From assembly GCA_025463005.1 (NCBI GenBank), contig JAOAPR010000022.1:1-46007 (forward strand): a stretch of 46,007 bases of DNA, given 5' to 3'. The stretch's first letter is position 1. Each line of letters opens with the position of its first letter. Below, in pieces: positions 16,010 through 23,945 of this stretch. Made by a program: the position numbers and the translations under genes. The notes under the pieces were generated by a model. The model was not told the origin of the DNA. It searched no databases and saw nothing but the letters and a program-made list of their open reading frames with translations. This stretch comes from Bryobacterales bacterium (GTDB lineage: Bacteria; Acidobacteriota; Terriglobia; Bryobacterales; Bryobacteraceae).

Positions 16010-17708
16010 CTACTTGAGATTCAATCCGGGCAGGACCGCGGTGCCTTCTTTTTGGACGGCATCAAGGCTGCCGGGATCGAGTCCCAAAGCCTGCAGAATG
16101 GTAGGCGCCACTTGGGTGGTTTCGACAAACGTGGTCACTGTGCTGGCCTCGAATTGAGGGTTGGAAAGCAGCATGATCACATTGGTATCGTCATGCGCAA
16201 AGCCGCCGTGTTCGGCCTGTTTCTTGCTGCTTCCCGTATATATGACTCCCACGTTCGGCTGCACAATAATGTCAGGCGTGCGAGGATCGCCGCCCGGAGG
16301 CAGTCCGGGCGCATTGAACATGGTTTGAAGCGAGGGTCCGTAGAAGATCTGGCCAAGGCCGATTCCGGCGGTTCCGCTCGCCTCGAGCGCGGCGACCGCG
16401 CTGGTAACACTGGCACCAGGAGCGAGCCACAGCAGTGAGACGTCATCCTGCGTCGGTCCGATTGGGTCTAACCCTCCCTTGGCCGGGGTGTTGGGATTCT
16501 CCGGAGATCCGGCAGGAAGGAAACCCGCGACCACATTCGCCGGCGTAGTGCTGATACCTTTACCGAGTTTCTGGAAGCGGTTGGTATCAATGGCGGACTG
16601 TCCGTGCTTGGCGGTGATGATGATCAACGTCGATTCCAAGAGGTCTCTCTTCTTCAATTCGCTCACCATCTGGCCGAGGGCATCGTCGACAAACACGAAT
16701 TCGTCCATCATTTTCGTGGTGGGAGTCCCGGCCGCGTCCAGGTATCCACCCTTGACGCCCTTTTCGAGCAGCTTTTGTCCGACGCTGACCGCTTGGAAGT
16801 TCATTCCGAAGATGTTCGGCACTGGAGCGTTACCGTTGCCCCAGGTGAGTCTTGCCGTTGATCTGATTGAGAATCGCGTTGACCTTCAGGGTGTCGTAGC
16901 ACTGGATGTCCTGAAAATCGTCGGTCCAGGCTCCGCTCCCGGTGGGCGTGGCGCAGGGACGTCCGTTGGCCGTGGTTACCCCCGGCAAACCAATCACGTC
17001 GGAATTGACGTCGGGGGCGTAATAGTCGTCCACGTTGCTGGGAGTATCGCCATGGCCCGATACCGCGGCGTAGACGGCGTGCTTATCGGACCACGCGGTG
17101 TAGCCGCCGGCGGCGTGAATGACGCCGTAGATAGAGTTTGTACGGATGAACTGCCATGGGTAAACCGGCGAGCAGCTCTTATAAGGATCGCGGGGCAGGC
17201 GGAGGGGATTGATGGACTTGATTCCGCCGTCGGTCAAGCTGTAGGGGCCGCCGCCGTTGAGCTTGCTCTGATCGAAATCGACTCCTTCTTCGAATTCGGT
17301 GGTGGTGCCGTTCGGAGTGTTCTTGACACAGTTGCCGGAGAACACGCCGTTGCCGGTGTCAATCGTCGGCGGCGCCAGCACGCGATCGTAAGCGACGTCA
17401 TAGAACGCACCTACGGTACGCGGCGTCCCGCCAGTGACCAGCGCCATCAATCCGGGGAACGAATCTGACGGCTTGGAAGTCGAAGTGCGCGTGTAGTTCA
17501 CGCCGGTCTTACCGAGCGCGGCCAGATTCGGACAGTAGCCGCCGTTCACGCAATTCAAGTAATCGACGGCGTGCATTCCATCGACACTGATTAACAAGAC
17601 CCGGCGGATGCCGTTACGCTCGTTAAGGTGTTCCGCACGAGCTTCCGGGAGCGTGAGTACTGGAACGGCTAAAATTATTGCTGTGACTAAGTTGCATTTA
17701 TTGAACAA
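16010..17708 (-). pseudogene. Alkaline-phosphatase-superfamily phosphodiesterase, split by a one-base frameshift
   Basis: Two frames together make one protein of about 565 residues. The first (TTG 17708, Shine-Dalgarno AGGAG 7 nt upstream, to a stop at 16830) has a signal peptide, the metal-binding VLLISVDGMHAVDY and the nucleophile region STSKPSDSFPGLMALVTGG. The second (from 16822 to stop 16010) has FGMNFQAVSVGQKL, ITAKHGQSAID and EHGGFAHDDTNVIMLL with the remaining metal ligands. They join if one C is removed from CCCC at 16839-16842: the protein then reads GKTHLGNGNAPVPNIFGM without a break. So metal sites are divided between the halves and neither alone should work. A real mutation, a sequencing error or ribosomal frameshifting are all possible. 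Type I phosphodiesterase/nucleotide pyrophosphatase family; substrate unknown. Confidence 0.82.
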
Positions 17709-17827
17709 GCTGAATCTCCTCGGGCTACAGCCTAACCGCTGAAGGTTGCAGTTGCGTTAAATGCAAATGAAATCTCGATTCCTGGTCTCCGTCATCGTTC
17801 GTGGACCCCAGGCCACGCCCGAGCCAG

Positions 17828-17833
17828 TAGAAT
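17828..17833 (+). promoter_or_regulatory. Candidate -10 box, leaderless start of the Cas6-like gene
   Basis: TAGAAT is followed by 6 nt (AATATC) and then TTG 17840, so transcription should begin about at the start codon. No Shine-Dalgarno is present and no clear -35 box is seen. Confidence 0.4.
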
Positions 17834-17839
17834 AATATC

Positions 17840-18718
17840 TTGCATTTCCGCCTCTACCCTTTGCGACTCACCTTCCTCGCGCGCGAGGCGCTTTCGTTCC
17901 CGCCGGGAACCGCCGGCAACCGCGTGCGCGGGGCGTTCGGCTCGATACTTCACAAACTGGCGTGCAAGCCGGAGTGCCCCGGCGCGCGTACCTGCGAAAT
18001 CCGTGAGTCCTGTCTGTACGCGGTGATGTTCGAACCGTTCGCCCCCACCGGCCCCAGTGGACTGGTGGACCGGCCTCGTCCGTTCGTTTTGCGCACCAAT
18101 CATCTGGATGGGTCGGCGGTCGCGGCGGGCGAGACGTTCTACTTCGATTTTCACTGGTTCGATCTGCGCCGCCCCTCGCTCAACATGGTGATTCGCGCGT
18201 TCGCTGAACTTGCTCACGAGGGCTTGGGTCCGGAGCGAGCCCGTGCCGAGCTGATAGACGTTCGAGGCGGCGATGCTCCGTTGCGAGTGAGTCTCGACCC
18301 GGCCGGCGATCACGTCGATCGCGTAATTATTCGCTTCCAGACCCCCACTGAATTGAAAGCCGGCGGCCAGGCGGTTGCGCGGCCCGATTTTGGCGTGCTG
18401 GCGTCGCGGGTCCGCGACCGGATCAGCACCCTGCGGGCGCTGTACGACGAAGGTCCTTTGAAGCTCGACTTCCGCGAGTTCGGAGAGCGCGCAGCGCGGA
18501 TCCGCATGACCCGCTGCGATATCCATCGTATTGAAATATCCAGGCGCAGCAGCCGCACCGGCCAGATCCACCCGCTGGGCGGCTTCGTCGGCGAGGCGGA
18601 GTACGAAGGCGATCTGACCGAATTCGTTCCGTATCTGCGGGCCGCGCACTGGACCGGCGTCGGGCGCCAGACGGCGTGGGGAAAGGGCGCACTGGCGGTA
18701 ACGAACGGCGGCCGCTAA
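17840..18718 (+). CDS. Orphan Cas6-like RAMP protein
   Basis: A 292-residue protein matching the Cas6 family with the PF10040-type C-terminal domain. The N-terminal part has VRGAFGSILHKLAC, then a cysteine cluster (CPGARTCEIRESCLYAVMFEP) that may bind zinc, as in this Cas6 group. The C-terminal part has HPLGGFVGEAEYEGDL and, at the end, YLRAAHWTGVGRQTAWGKG, the glycine-rich loop of Cas6/RAMP proteins. Cas6 cuts CRISPR precursor RNA at the repeat stem. No repeats, cas1/cas2 or effector genes are within the window, so either it serves a distant array in trans or it has another RNA target. TTG 17840 is the first start in frame; no Shine-Dalgarno. Confidence 0.78.
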   Translation: MHFRLYPLRLTFLAREALSFPPGTAGNRVRGAFGSILHKLACKPECPGARTCEIRESCLYAVMFEPFAPTGPSGLVDRPRPFVLRTNHLDGSAVAAGETFYFDFHWFDLRRPSLNMVIRAFAELAHEGLGPERARAELIDVRGGDAPLRVSLDPAGDHVDRVIIRFQTPTELKAGGQAVARPDFGVLASRVRDRISTLRALYDEGPLKLDFREFGERAARIRMTRCDIHRIEISRRSSRTGQIHPLGGFVGEAEYEGDLTEFVPYLRAAHWTGVGRQTAWGKGALAVTNGGR

Positions 18719-18733
18719 ACGCCTGAAACCTAG

Positions 18734-18763
18734 TTGGGTGGCGCCCAATTGACGTTGTACACT
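18734..18763 (+). promoter_or_regulatory. Candidate promoter of the Gly-rich secreted protein gene
   Basis: TTGGGT (18734-18739), 18-bp spacer, TACACT (18758-18763), followed 8 nt later by CGAGG as a Shine-Dalgarno and ATG 18783. It would also drive the DNA glycosylase gene downstream. Confidence 0.45.
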
Positions 18764-18782
18764 GAAAGACCCGAGGTTCACC

Positions 18783-19523
18783 ATGCTCAAAAAACTGTCC
18801 ACGCTCCTGTTCCTGTGCGCCCTGTGCATGTGGGCGGCCGATTTCTGGACAACCAAGCCATTCACCGAATGGAATGAAAAAGAAGTTACAAAGATCCTTA
18901 ACGATTCTCCCTGGGTCCAAAAGGTGACGATCACCACCGGGGGAGGCGGAAGCGGCGGAGGATTCGGCGACACAGGCGGTAAAGGCGCTGGCGGGCGCGG
19001 CGGCGGGCGCGGCGGCGGTCCTCAGGGCGACTCGGTCAATAGCGACCCCGGAATCGACGGAAGCGGCGGAGGCGGTTTCGGCGCCGGCCCCAGCGGTGTG
19101 AGCGTATCTCTCCTTTGGCAAACTGCATTGCCGGTCAGGCAGGCTCTGGCCAAGCGCCGATTCGGAGCGGAAGCCGGCACGTCGCCCGAAGCGAAGGCCG
19201 CACTGGATCGGGTCGACCCGTTTTATGTCCTGACCTTGATCGGTATGCCCGGGTCTGCGCTGGCAGCCGCGCAGGGTGATAAGAAAGTGGCGTTGGTCGA
19301 ATCCACCACGCTCACCGTAAACGGCAAACCCCCGCTCAAGGCGACTGACGTTCAGATAAGCGGCGGACGTGGGACGGCGGCAGTGAGTTTCCTGTTCCCC
19401 AAAACCACGACGTTCACCGTCGAGGACAAGGAAATGGAATTTTCCAGCAGGTTTGACAAGATCTCGGTCAAAAAGAAATTCAAACTCAAGGACATGGTGT
19501 TCAACGGCAAGGTTGAGATGTAA
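18783..19523 (+). CDS. Secreted protein with glycine-rich linker, function unknown
   Basis: A 246-residue protein with a signal peptide (residues 1-19, ends MWAAD). The mature start FWTTKPFTEWNEKEVTKILN is followed by SPWVQKVTI, a segment seen in secreted proteins of this bacterial group. Residues about 52-105 are almost pure Gly with Ser/Arg/Asp, probably a disordered linker. The C-terminal half is beta-rich and ends FKLKDMVFNGKVEM. No catalytic motif is recognisable. The DNA glycosylase gene begins 1 nt after its stop. I do not assign a function. Confidence 0.75.
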   Translation: MLKKLSTLLFLCALCMWAADFWTTKPFTEWNEKEVTKILNDSPWVQKVTITTGGGGSGGGFGDTGGKGAGGRGGGRGGGPQGDSVNSDPGIDGSGGGGFGAGPSGVSVSLLWQTALPVRQALAKRRFGAEAGTSPEAKAALDRVDPFYVLTLIGMPGSALAAAQGDKKVALVESTTLTVNGKPPLKATDVQISGGRGTAAVSFLFPKTTTFTVEDKEMEFSSRFDKISVKKKFKLKDMVFNGKVEM

Positions 19524-19524
19524 C

Positions 19525-20094
19525 TTGCCGGCGCCGCTTCCGCGCGCGTTCTACAATCGGCCCGCGATTGAGGTCGCGCGCGCATTGCTCGGAACTGTCC
19601 TGGTGCATGGCGCCAGCTCCGGCCGGATCGTCGAAACGGAAGCCTACCTGGGCCTGCAGGATAGGGCCGCACATTCCTGGCGCGGCCTCACTCCCCGCAC
19701 TCGCGTATTGTTCGGCGAGCCCGGGCATGCCTACGTCTACCTTATCTACGGCATGTACGAATGTCTGAACGTAGTCGCCGAGCCCGAGGGGAGTCCGGGA
19801 TGCGTCCTGATCCGCGCGGTGGAACCGCTGGAGGGAATCCCGCGGATGCGGCGGCGAAGACCCGGCGCGCGCGGGATTGAGGATCTGGGCAACGGTCCGG
19901 GTAAGCTGACCCTGGCCCTGGGCGTCAGCCGACGCCACAACGGCGCCGATCTCACACAAGGTCCCTTGACCATCCATGCGCCCACGAACGCGGAGATGAT
20001 GCGCATCGGCGTCTCCCCGCGCATCGGCATCCGGCATTGCGCCGATTGGCCGCTGCGATTCTTCATCGAAGGAAGCCGCTTCGTAAGCCGATAG
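19525..20094 (+). CDS. 3-methyladenine DNA glycosylase (AAG/MPG family)
   Basis: A 189-residue DNA-repair enzyme. TTG 19525 is chosen, 1 nt after the previous stop; the upstream frame to 19453 lies inside the secreted-protein gene. Family motifs: FYNRPAIEVARALLGTVLVH, GRIVETEAYLG with the catalytic Glu, AAHSWRGLTPRTRVLFG, GHAYVYLIYGMYECLNVVAE, and NGPGKLTLALGV. It excises alkylated and deaminated purines from DNA. Length matches the bacterial family. Coupling to the secreted-protein gene looks positional rather than functional. Confidence 0.94.
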   Translation: MPAPLPRAFYNRPAIEVARALLGTVLVHGASSGRIVETEAYLGLQDRAAHSWRGLTPRTRVLFGEPGHAYVYLIYGMYECLNVVAEPEGSPGCVLIRAVEPLEGIPRMRRRRPGARGIEDLGNGPGKLTLALGVSRRHNGADLTQGPLTIHAPTNAEMMRIGVSPRIGIRHCADWPLRFFIEGSRFVSR

Positions 20095-20195
20095 TGTTAC
20101 TTTCAGAAGAGCGCACAGCGCGTGGCGCTTGGCGCGCGCCGCGCTAAAAAACATCGATCGCGCCACGCTGCGTTGTGCGCGGTCAGAGGATACGC

Positions 20196-21554
20196 ATGTT
20201 GAAACCGACAATATTCCGCGAATACGACATTCGTGGCGTCGCGGATACGGAGCTGTTGAGCTCCGACATAACAGATCTGGGCCGCGGCCTGGGAACCTTA
20301 TTGCAGCGCAAGAGCGGCCGCTCCATCACTCTGGGCCGCGACTGCCGCCTAAGCTCGCCGCGCCTGCGTGACGCGCTGCTCGAAGGCCTGATCGATTCGG
20401 GATGCGAGGTCACCGATATCGGTGTGGTGCCCACACCTCTGCTCTATTTTTCGGCCGTCCATCTGGGCGCTGACGGCGCCATCATGATCACCGGCAGCCA
20501 CAACCCCAGCGAGTTCAACGGATTCAAAACCGTGTGCGGGCCCACTACGCTACATGGCGAAACCATCCAGGAAGTCCGCCACATCATCGAGGCCCGCGAC
20601 TTCCTGCACGGTCAAGGCGGCCATGCAGACATGGATGTTATTCCGGCCTATCTTGACGAGATTACTCCGCAATTCGATTTTTCGCGGCGCGTAAAGGTCG
20701 TCCTGGACGCCGGCAACGGAACCGCTGGGCCGGTCGCCCATCGTCTGTTTGAGCGGCTGAACTGCGAAGTCACCGAATTGTTCTTTAAGATGGACGGCAG
20801 GTTTCCCAATCACCATCCCGATCCAACCGTCCCCGCCAACCTGAAGCACTTACAGGATGCGGTCAAGGAATCGCAAGCCGATCTAGGCATAGCCTTTGAT
20901 GGCGACTCGGATCGCATCGGAGCCGTGGATGAGAACGGCGAAGTGATCTATGGCGACCTGCTCCTGTTGATTTTTGGCCGCGAGATCCTCACGCGTAAGC
21001 CGGGCGCGACGATTATCGGCGAGGTCAAGTGCTCGCAGCTCCTCTACGACGAGCTCCAGCGTCTGGGCGGGAATCCCATCATGTATAAAACTGGACATTC
21101 GCTGATTAAAGCGAAAATGAAACAGGAGCACGCCGAGCTGGCGGGCGAAATGTCCGGACATATGTTCTTCGCCGACCGGTATTTGGGATACGACGATGCT
21201 CTCTACGCCGCTTGCAGGTTGGTCGAGATCGTCGCCCGCAGCGGCAAACCGCTTTCGGCCCAGCTTGCGGGACTGCCCAAATTGGTCTCGACGCCGGAGA
21301 TCCGCGTAGACTGCCCGGATGAAGTGAAATTTCAAGTAGTGGCGCGCGTGGCAGAGCGCTTCAAGAAAACTCACATGGTGATCGATATCGACGGAGCGCG
21401 CGTGCTGTTCGAGCACGGCTGGGGACTGCTGCGCGCCTCTAACACGCAACCGGTGCTGGTGATGCGCTTCGAAGCGGAGAGCGATGCATGGCTTCAGAAG
21501 TATCGAGGGGAAGTGGAAGTGGTACTGGAAGAGGCGAAGGCTGCCGTCGTTTAG
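20196..21554 (+). CDS. Phosphomannomutase/phosphoglucomutase
   Basis: A 452-residue alpha-D-phosphohexomutase. ATG 20196 has AGAGGA 5 nt upstream and gives the family N-terminus MLKPTIFREYDIRGVAD; the frame opens 21 nt earlier. Four active-site elements are intact: phosphoserine loop TGSHNPSEFNG, metal loop DGDSDRIG, sugar loop GEMSGHMFF, and phosphate loop RASNTQPVLVMRFEA. It converts mannose-6-P or glucose-6-P to the 1-phosphate for nucleotide-sugar synthesis (AlgC/ManB type). It stands alone on the plus strand and faces the ketosynthase operon across a 169-bp gap. Confidence 0.93.
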   Translation: MLKPTIFREYDIRGVADTELLSSDITDLGRGLGTLLQRKSGRSITLGRDCRLSSPRLRDALLEGLIDSGCEVTDIGVVPTPLLYFSAVHLGADGAIMITGSHNPSEFNGFKTVCGPTTLHGETIQEVRHIIEARDFLHGQGGHADMDVIPAYLDEITPQFDFSRRVKVVLDAGNGTAGPVAHRLFERLNCEVTELFFKMDGRFPNHHPDPTVPANLKHLQDAVKESQADLGIAFDGDSDRIGAVDENGEVIYGDLLLLIFGREILTRKPGATIIGEVKCSQLLYDELQRLGGNPIMYKTGHSLIKAKMKQEHAELAGEMSGHMFFADRYLGYDDALYAACRLVEIVARSGKPLSAQLAGLPKLVSTPEIRVDCPDEVKFQVVARVAERFKKTHMVIDIDGARVLFEHGWGLLRASNTQPVLVMRFEAESDAWLQKYRGEVEVVLEEAKAAVV

Positions 21555-21565
21555 CGGATCGGATC

Positions 21566-21629
21566 TTTTAGCGCGTCCGGAGGCCGACCTCCGAGGAGTC
21601 CAGCCCCCACCCACGCGCTGGCGCTAAAA
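21566..21629. repeat. Nested inverted repeats in a convergent intergenic gap
   Basis: The outer arms TTTTAGCGC (21566-21574) and GCGCTAAAA (21621-21629) are exact reverse complements. Inside them CGGAGG (21578-21583) and CCTCCG (21588-21593) form a second perfect hairpin with a 4-nt loop. The whole lies between the convergent phosphomannomutase and ketosynthase genes, where a two-way terminator is expected. The A/T ends of the outer arms could supply the T-run on either strand if only the inner hairpin formed. The rest of the gap (21630-21723) shows nothing recognisable. Confidence 0.55.
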
Positions 21630-21723
21630 TCGCCGTACTTAGAGAGTGCCAGAAACCGCAGGATAAATCCATTGGAAAAACGCCTGTGGCTCGCTAAGAG
21701 GATTACCTGAGCCGGTACTTAAT

Positions 21724-22938
21724 TCAGGTCGATTTCCGAAATATTAGCACCGCATTTAGGCCGCCGAATGCGAAGGAATTCGAGATCGCCCATTCGATTT
21801 GCGCCTGCCGCGGCGTGTTGGGGACGACGTCGAGGTCGCAAGAGGGATCCGGGGTCGTGAAATTCGCGGTGGGCGGGATCAAGCCGGCCTGGAGTGCGCC
21901 GAGGGTCGCCGCAGCTTCCAACGCTCCGGCAGCCCCGAGGGCGTGTCCATGCATGGACTTTGTGGAGCTGACCAGCAATTTTCGGGCATGCTCCCCGAAA
22001 ACGTTCTTGATCGCCTCAGTCTCGGTGGCGTCATTAGCGAGCGTGCCTGTGCCGTGAGCGTTCACGTAGCCGATCGCCTCCGGACTCAGCTCTGCATCTG
22101 CCAGCGCGGCTCGTATCGCTCTGGCGGCTCCGACCGCTGAAGGCTGGGTGATGTGGTGCGCATCAGAAGACATACCGAAGCCGGCGATCTCCCCCAAAAT
22201 CGTCGCGCCGCGCGCTTGGGCACGTTCAACCGGCTCGAGGACCAGGACTGCCGCGCCCTCTCCCAGGATCAGTCCCCGCCGGTCGCGCGAAAAAGGACGG
22301 CAGGTATCCGGTGAAACTACGCGCATGGCTTCCCACGCCTTGAGGAATCCCAATGACAACGGCGCTTCGCTGCCTCCGGCGATGGCCACTTCCACTTCAC
22401 CCGAGCGGACCATCCGGAATGCCTGGCCGATCGCGTGATTGGCGGAGGAACACGCGGTCGAGAGCGTGAACACAGGTCCGGTGATGCCGTATTCAAATGA
22501 AACGCGGCTGGCGCCGGCGTTGCTCATCGCGCGCGCGATGGTCAGCGGAGAAACGCGCGGCTCCTTCAGTGCATAGAGATGGTGAAACCCGTCGTCCTCC
22601 GTGGATTTTCCGCCGCCCGAGCAGCCCAGCGCAATCGCGGTTCGTTCCCCCAGCTCGGGTGAAAACTCGATCCCCGACGCCCGCACAGCTTCGCGCGCGG
22701 CCACCGCGGCGAACTGCGCAAACCGGTCCAACAGCAGCGCTTCTTTTTCTTCGAAATGTTGCGAGGGATCGTAATCCGGGACCTCGGCCGCATTCGGGAA
22801 TCGCACTGCTCCGGGGGCGACCAGCGTCAGGGGCCGGATGGCGTTCTTTCCGGCGGCGAGGCCGGCCCATAGCTCCGGGAAAGTTTGACCAAAACCGGAA
22901 ATCGCGCCGATGCCGGTGACCGCGACGCGCCGCGTCAT
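21724..22938 (-). CDS. Beta-ketoacyl-ACP synthase, FabF-like (second copy)
   Basis: A 404-residue condensing enzyme, ATG 22938 overlapping the ACP stop. All catalytic residues are present: Cys in TACSSANHAIG, His in NAHGTGTLAND, His in STKSMHGHALGAAG; C-terminal NSFAFGGLNAVLIF. It is clearly divergent from the housekeeping FabF at 9284-10522 (LSTACSSANHA against TATACTSGAHA), and is paired with its own ACP and a polysaccharide deacetylase. Such dedicated KS/ACP pairs often build a special acyl chain (NodE-like, secondary-lipid or aryl polyene systems); which one cannot be told from this window. Confidence 0.9.
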   Translation of the reverse strand: MTRRVAVTGIGAISGFGQTFPELWAGLAAGKNAIRPLTLVAPGAVRFPNAAEVPDYDPSQHFEEKEALLLDRFAQFAAVAAREAVRASGIEFSPELGERTAIALGCSGGGKSTEDDGFHHLYALKEPRVSPLTIARAMSNAGASRVSFEYGITGPVFTLSTACSSANHAIGQAFRMVRSGEVEVAIAGGSEAPLSLGFLKAWEAMRVVSPDTCRPFSRDRRGLILGEGAAVLVLEPVERAQARGATILGEIAGFGMSSDAHHITQPSAVGAARAIRAALADAELSPEAIGYVNAHGTGTLANDATETEAIKNVFGEHARKLLVSSTKSMHGHALGAAGALEAAATLGALQAGLIPPTANFTTPDPSCDLDVVPNTPRQAQIEWAISNSFAFGGLNAVLIFRKST

Positions 22939-23210
22939 TTTTGAGTTTCAGCGGACTTGGCGGCCAGGAGCTTTTCGATTCCCTCCACCATCTCGCGCAC
23001 CGTGCGGATGCTGCGCGCCGCATCGTCCGGAATATCCAGATCGAACTCGCCTTCGAGCGCGAACAGAATGTTGATTCCGTCCAGCGAATCGATTTTCAGC
23101 TCCTCGAAGCTCTTGTCAATGGTGACGGTTTCCGGAGGAATCTTCTGCGTCTTCGCGATCACGCCCGTGACGCGGGAAATCAGGTCATCTGACATTAGTT
23201 GTGCGGACAT
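22935..23210 (-). CDS. Acyl carrier protein, specialised
   Basis: A 91-residue ACP with the phosphopantetheine serine in ELKIDSLDGINILFALEGEF and the following DIPDDAARSIRTVREM helix. Two starts are possible: ATG 23210, overlapping the deacetylase by 16 bp, or ATG 23195, whose A is shared with that gene's TAA (TAATG), a common coupling arrangement. Neither has a clear Shine-Dalgarno. The stop overlaps the ketosynthase ATG. Different enough from AcpP (KIDSLDGIN against GADSLDIVE) to be a dedicated partner. Confidence 0.9.
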   Translation of the reverse strand: MSAQLMSDDLISRVTGVIAKTQKIPPETVTIDKSFEELKIDSLDGINILFALEGEFDLDIPDDAARSIRTVREMVEGIEKLLAAKSAETQK

Positions 23211-23917
23211 AGGATCTGAGTAAGGGTCAGGAATTGGAATCCGCGATCTTGCAGCCGCGGAATCGTGTACTCCACCGCTTCTATGGTCGCACCTATGTCC
23301 GGCGCTGCCCGCACGCCGCGCCCGTCATGCAGGCAGATTATGGCTCCATTCGCAGCGCGTTTCAGCAAAAGGTCGGAAACGCGCTCGGCGGGCAGTCGCC
23401 AGTCGCGTCCGATCACGGTCCACATCACGCCGCTGAGCCCCAGGAGTTCCTGGGCCTGGCCGACGCCGAACCAGCGCACGCCATAGGGGGCGCGGAACCA
23501 GCGCGGCTTAGCGCCGGTAGCTTGTTGAATCGTCTCCTGAGCCTTTGCTAGCTCGCCATAAATGAACCGCGGAGACTTGAAATGGAGGCGCGGATGCGAA
23601 TCGGTATGGTTGCCGATCTCGTGCCCTCGGGCGGCCACCTCGCGGGCAATGTCCGGACAGCGGCGGACATTTTCTCCGCACATGAAGAACGTGGCGGGAA
23701 CATGATATTTGTCGAGGGCGTCGAGCAGTATTGGCGTGGTTTCGCTGGGGCCGTCGTCAAAGGTGAGCGCCAGCGCCGGCCTGCTGCGATCGCCGTGATA
23801 AAAGGATTCGCCGAAGACGCTGGACGAGCGTCCCCGCACGGCGTATCCCATAAACCCGGCCGCTGCGGCCGCGCCCGCAGCCACGCCCAGCAACCCGCTG
23901 CCCATGATCCTCATCAT
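23195..23917 (-). CDS. Polysaccharide deacetylase (NodB-homology domain)
   Basis: About 240 residues from ATG 23917; ATGs at 23914 and 23905 are alternatives and the frame reaches 23947. A signal anchor comes first (GSGLLGVAAGAAAAAGFMGY). All five NodB motifs are present: TFDDGP, HEIGNHTDSHP (metal His pair), RAPYG, the DW dipeptide, and IICLHDG. CE4 enzymes de-N-acetylate chitin-like oligomers or peptidoglycan, or deacetylate other glycans. First gene of a three-gene operon with the ACP and ketosynthase genes; acceptor unknown. Confidence 0.9.
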   Translation of the reverse strand: MMRIMGSGLLGVAAGAAAAAGFMGYAVRGRSSSVFGESFYHGDRSRPALALTFDDGPSETTPILLDALDKYHVPATFFMCGENVRRCPDIAREVAARGHEIGNHTDSHPRLHFKSPRFIYGELAKAQETIQQATGAKPRWFRAPYGVRWFGVGQAQELLGLSGVMWTVIGRDWRLPAERVSDLLLKRAANGAIICLHDGRGVRAAPDIGATIEAVEYTIPRLQDRGFQFLTLTQILCPHN

Positions 23918-23945
23918 AAATGGTCGCGCGCATGTACCGGTTTGC

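Noticed and set aside
17692-17766. 9-bp inverted repeat TTGCATTTA ... TAAATGCAA
   Set aside because: One arm lies inside the phosphodiesterase coding start, the arms are 57 nt apart, and a match of this length could arise by chance.
17720-17840. Search for CRISPR repeats beside the Cas6-like gene
   Set aside because: No direct repeats of 20-40 bp with regular spacing are visible here or elsewhere in the window.
17792-18973. Minus-strand open frame (393 codons) opposite the Cas6-like gene
   Set aside because: Low-complexity Arg/Ala product spanning an intergenic gap and two real gene parts; the plus-strand Cas6 motifs are decisive.
20117-20145. GC-rich dyad AGCGCG/CGCGCT before the phosphomannomutase gene, next to AAAAAA
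   Set aside because: The stem has internal mismatches, and the homopolymer is A on the plus strand and precedes the stem on the minus strand, so it is not an intrinsic terminator either way.
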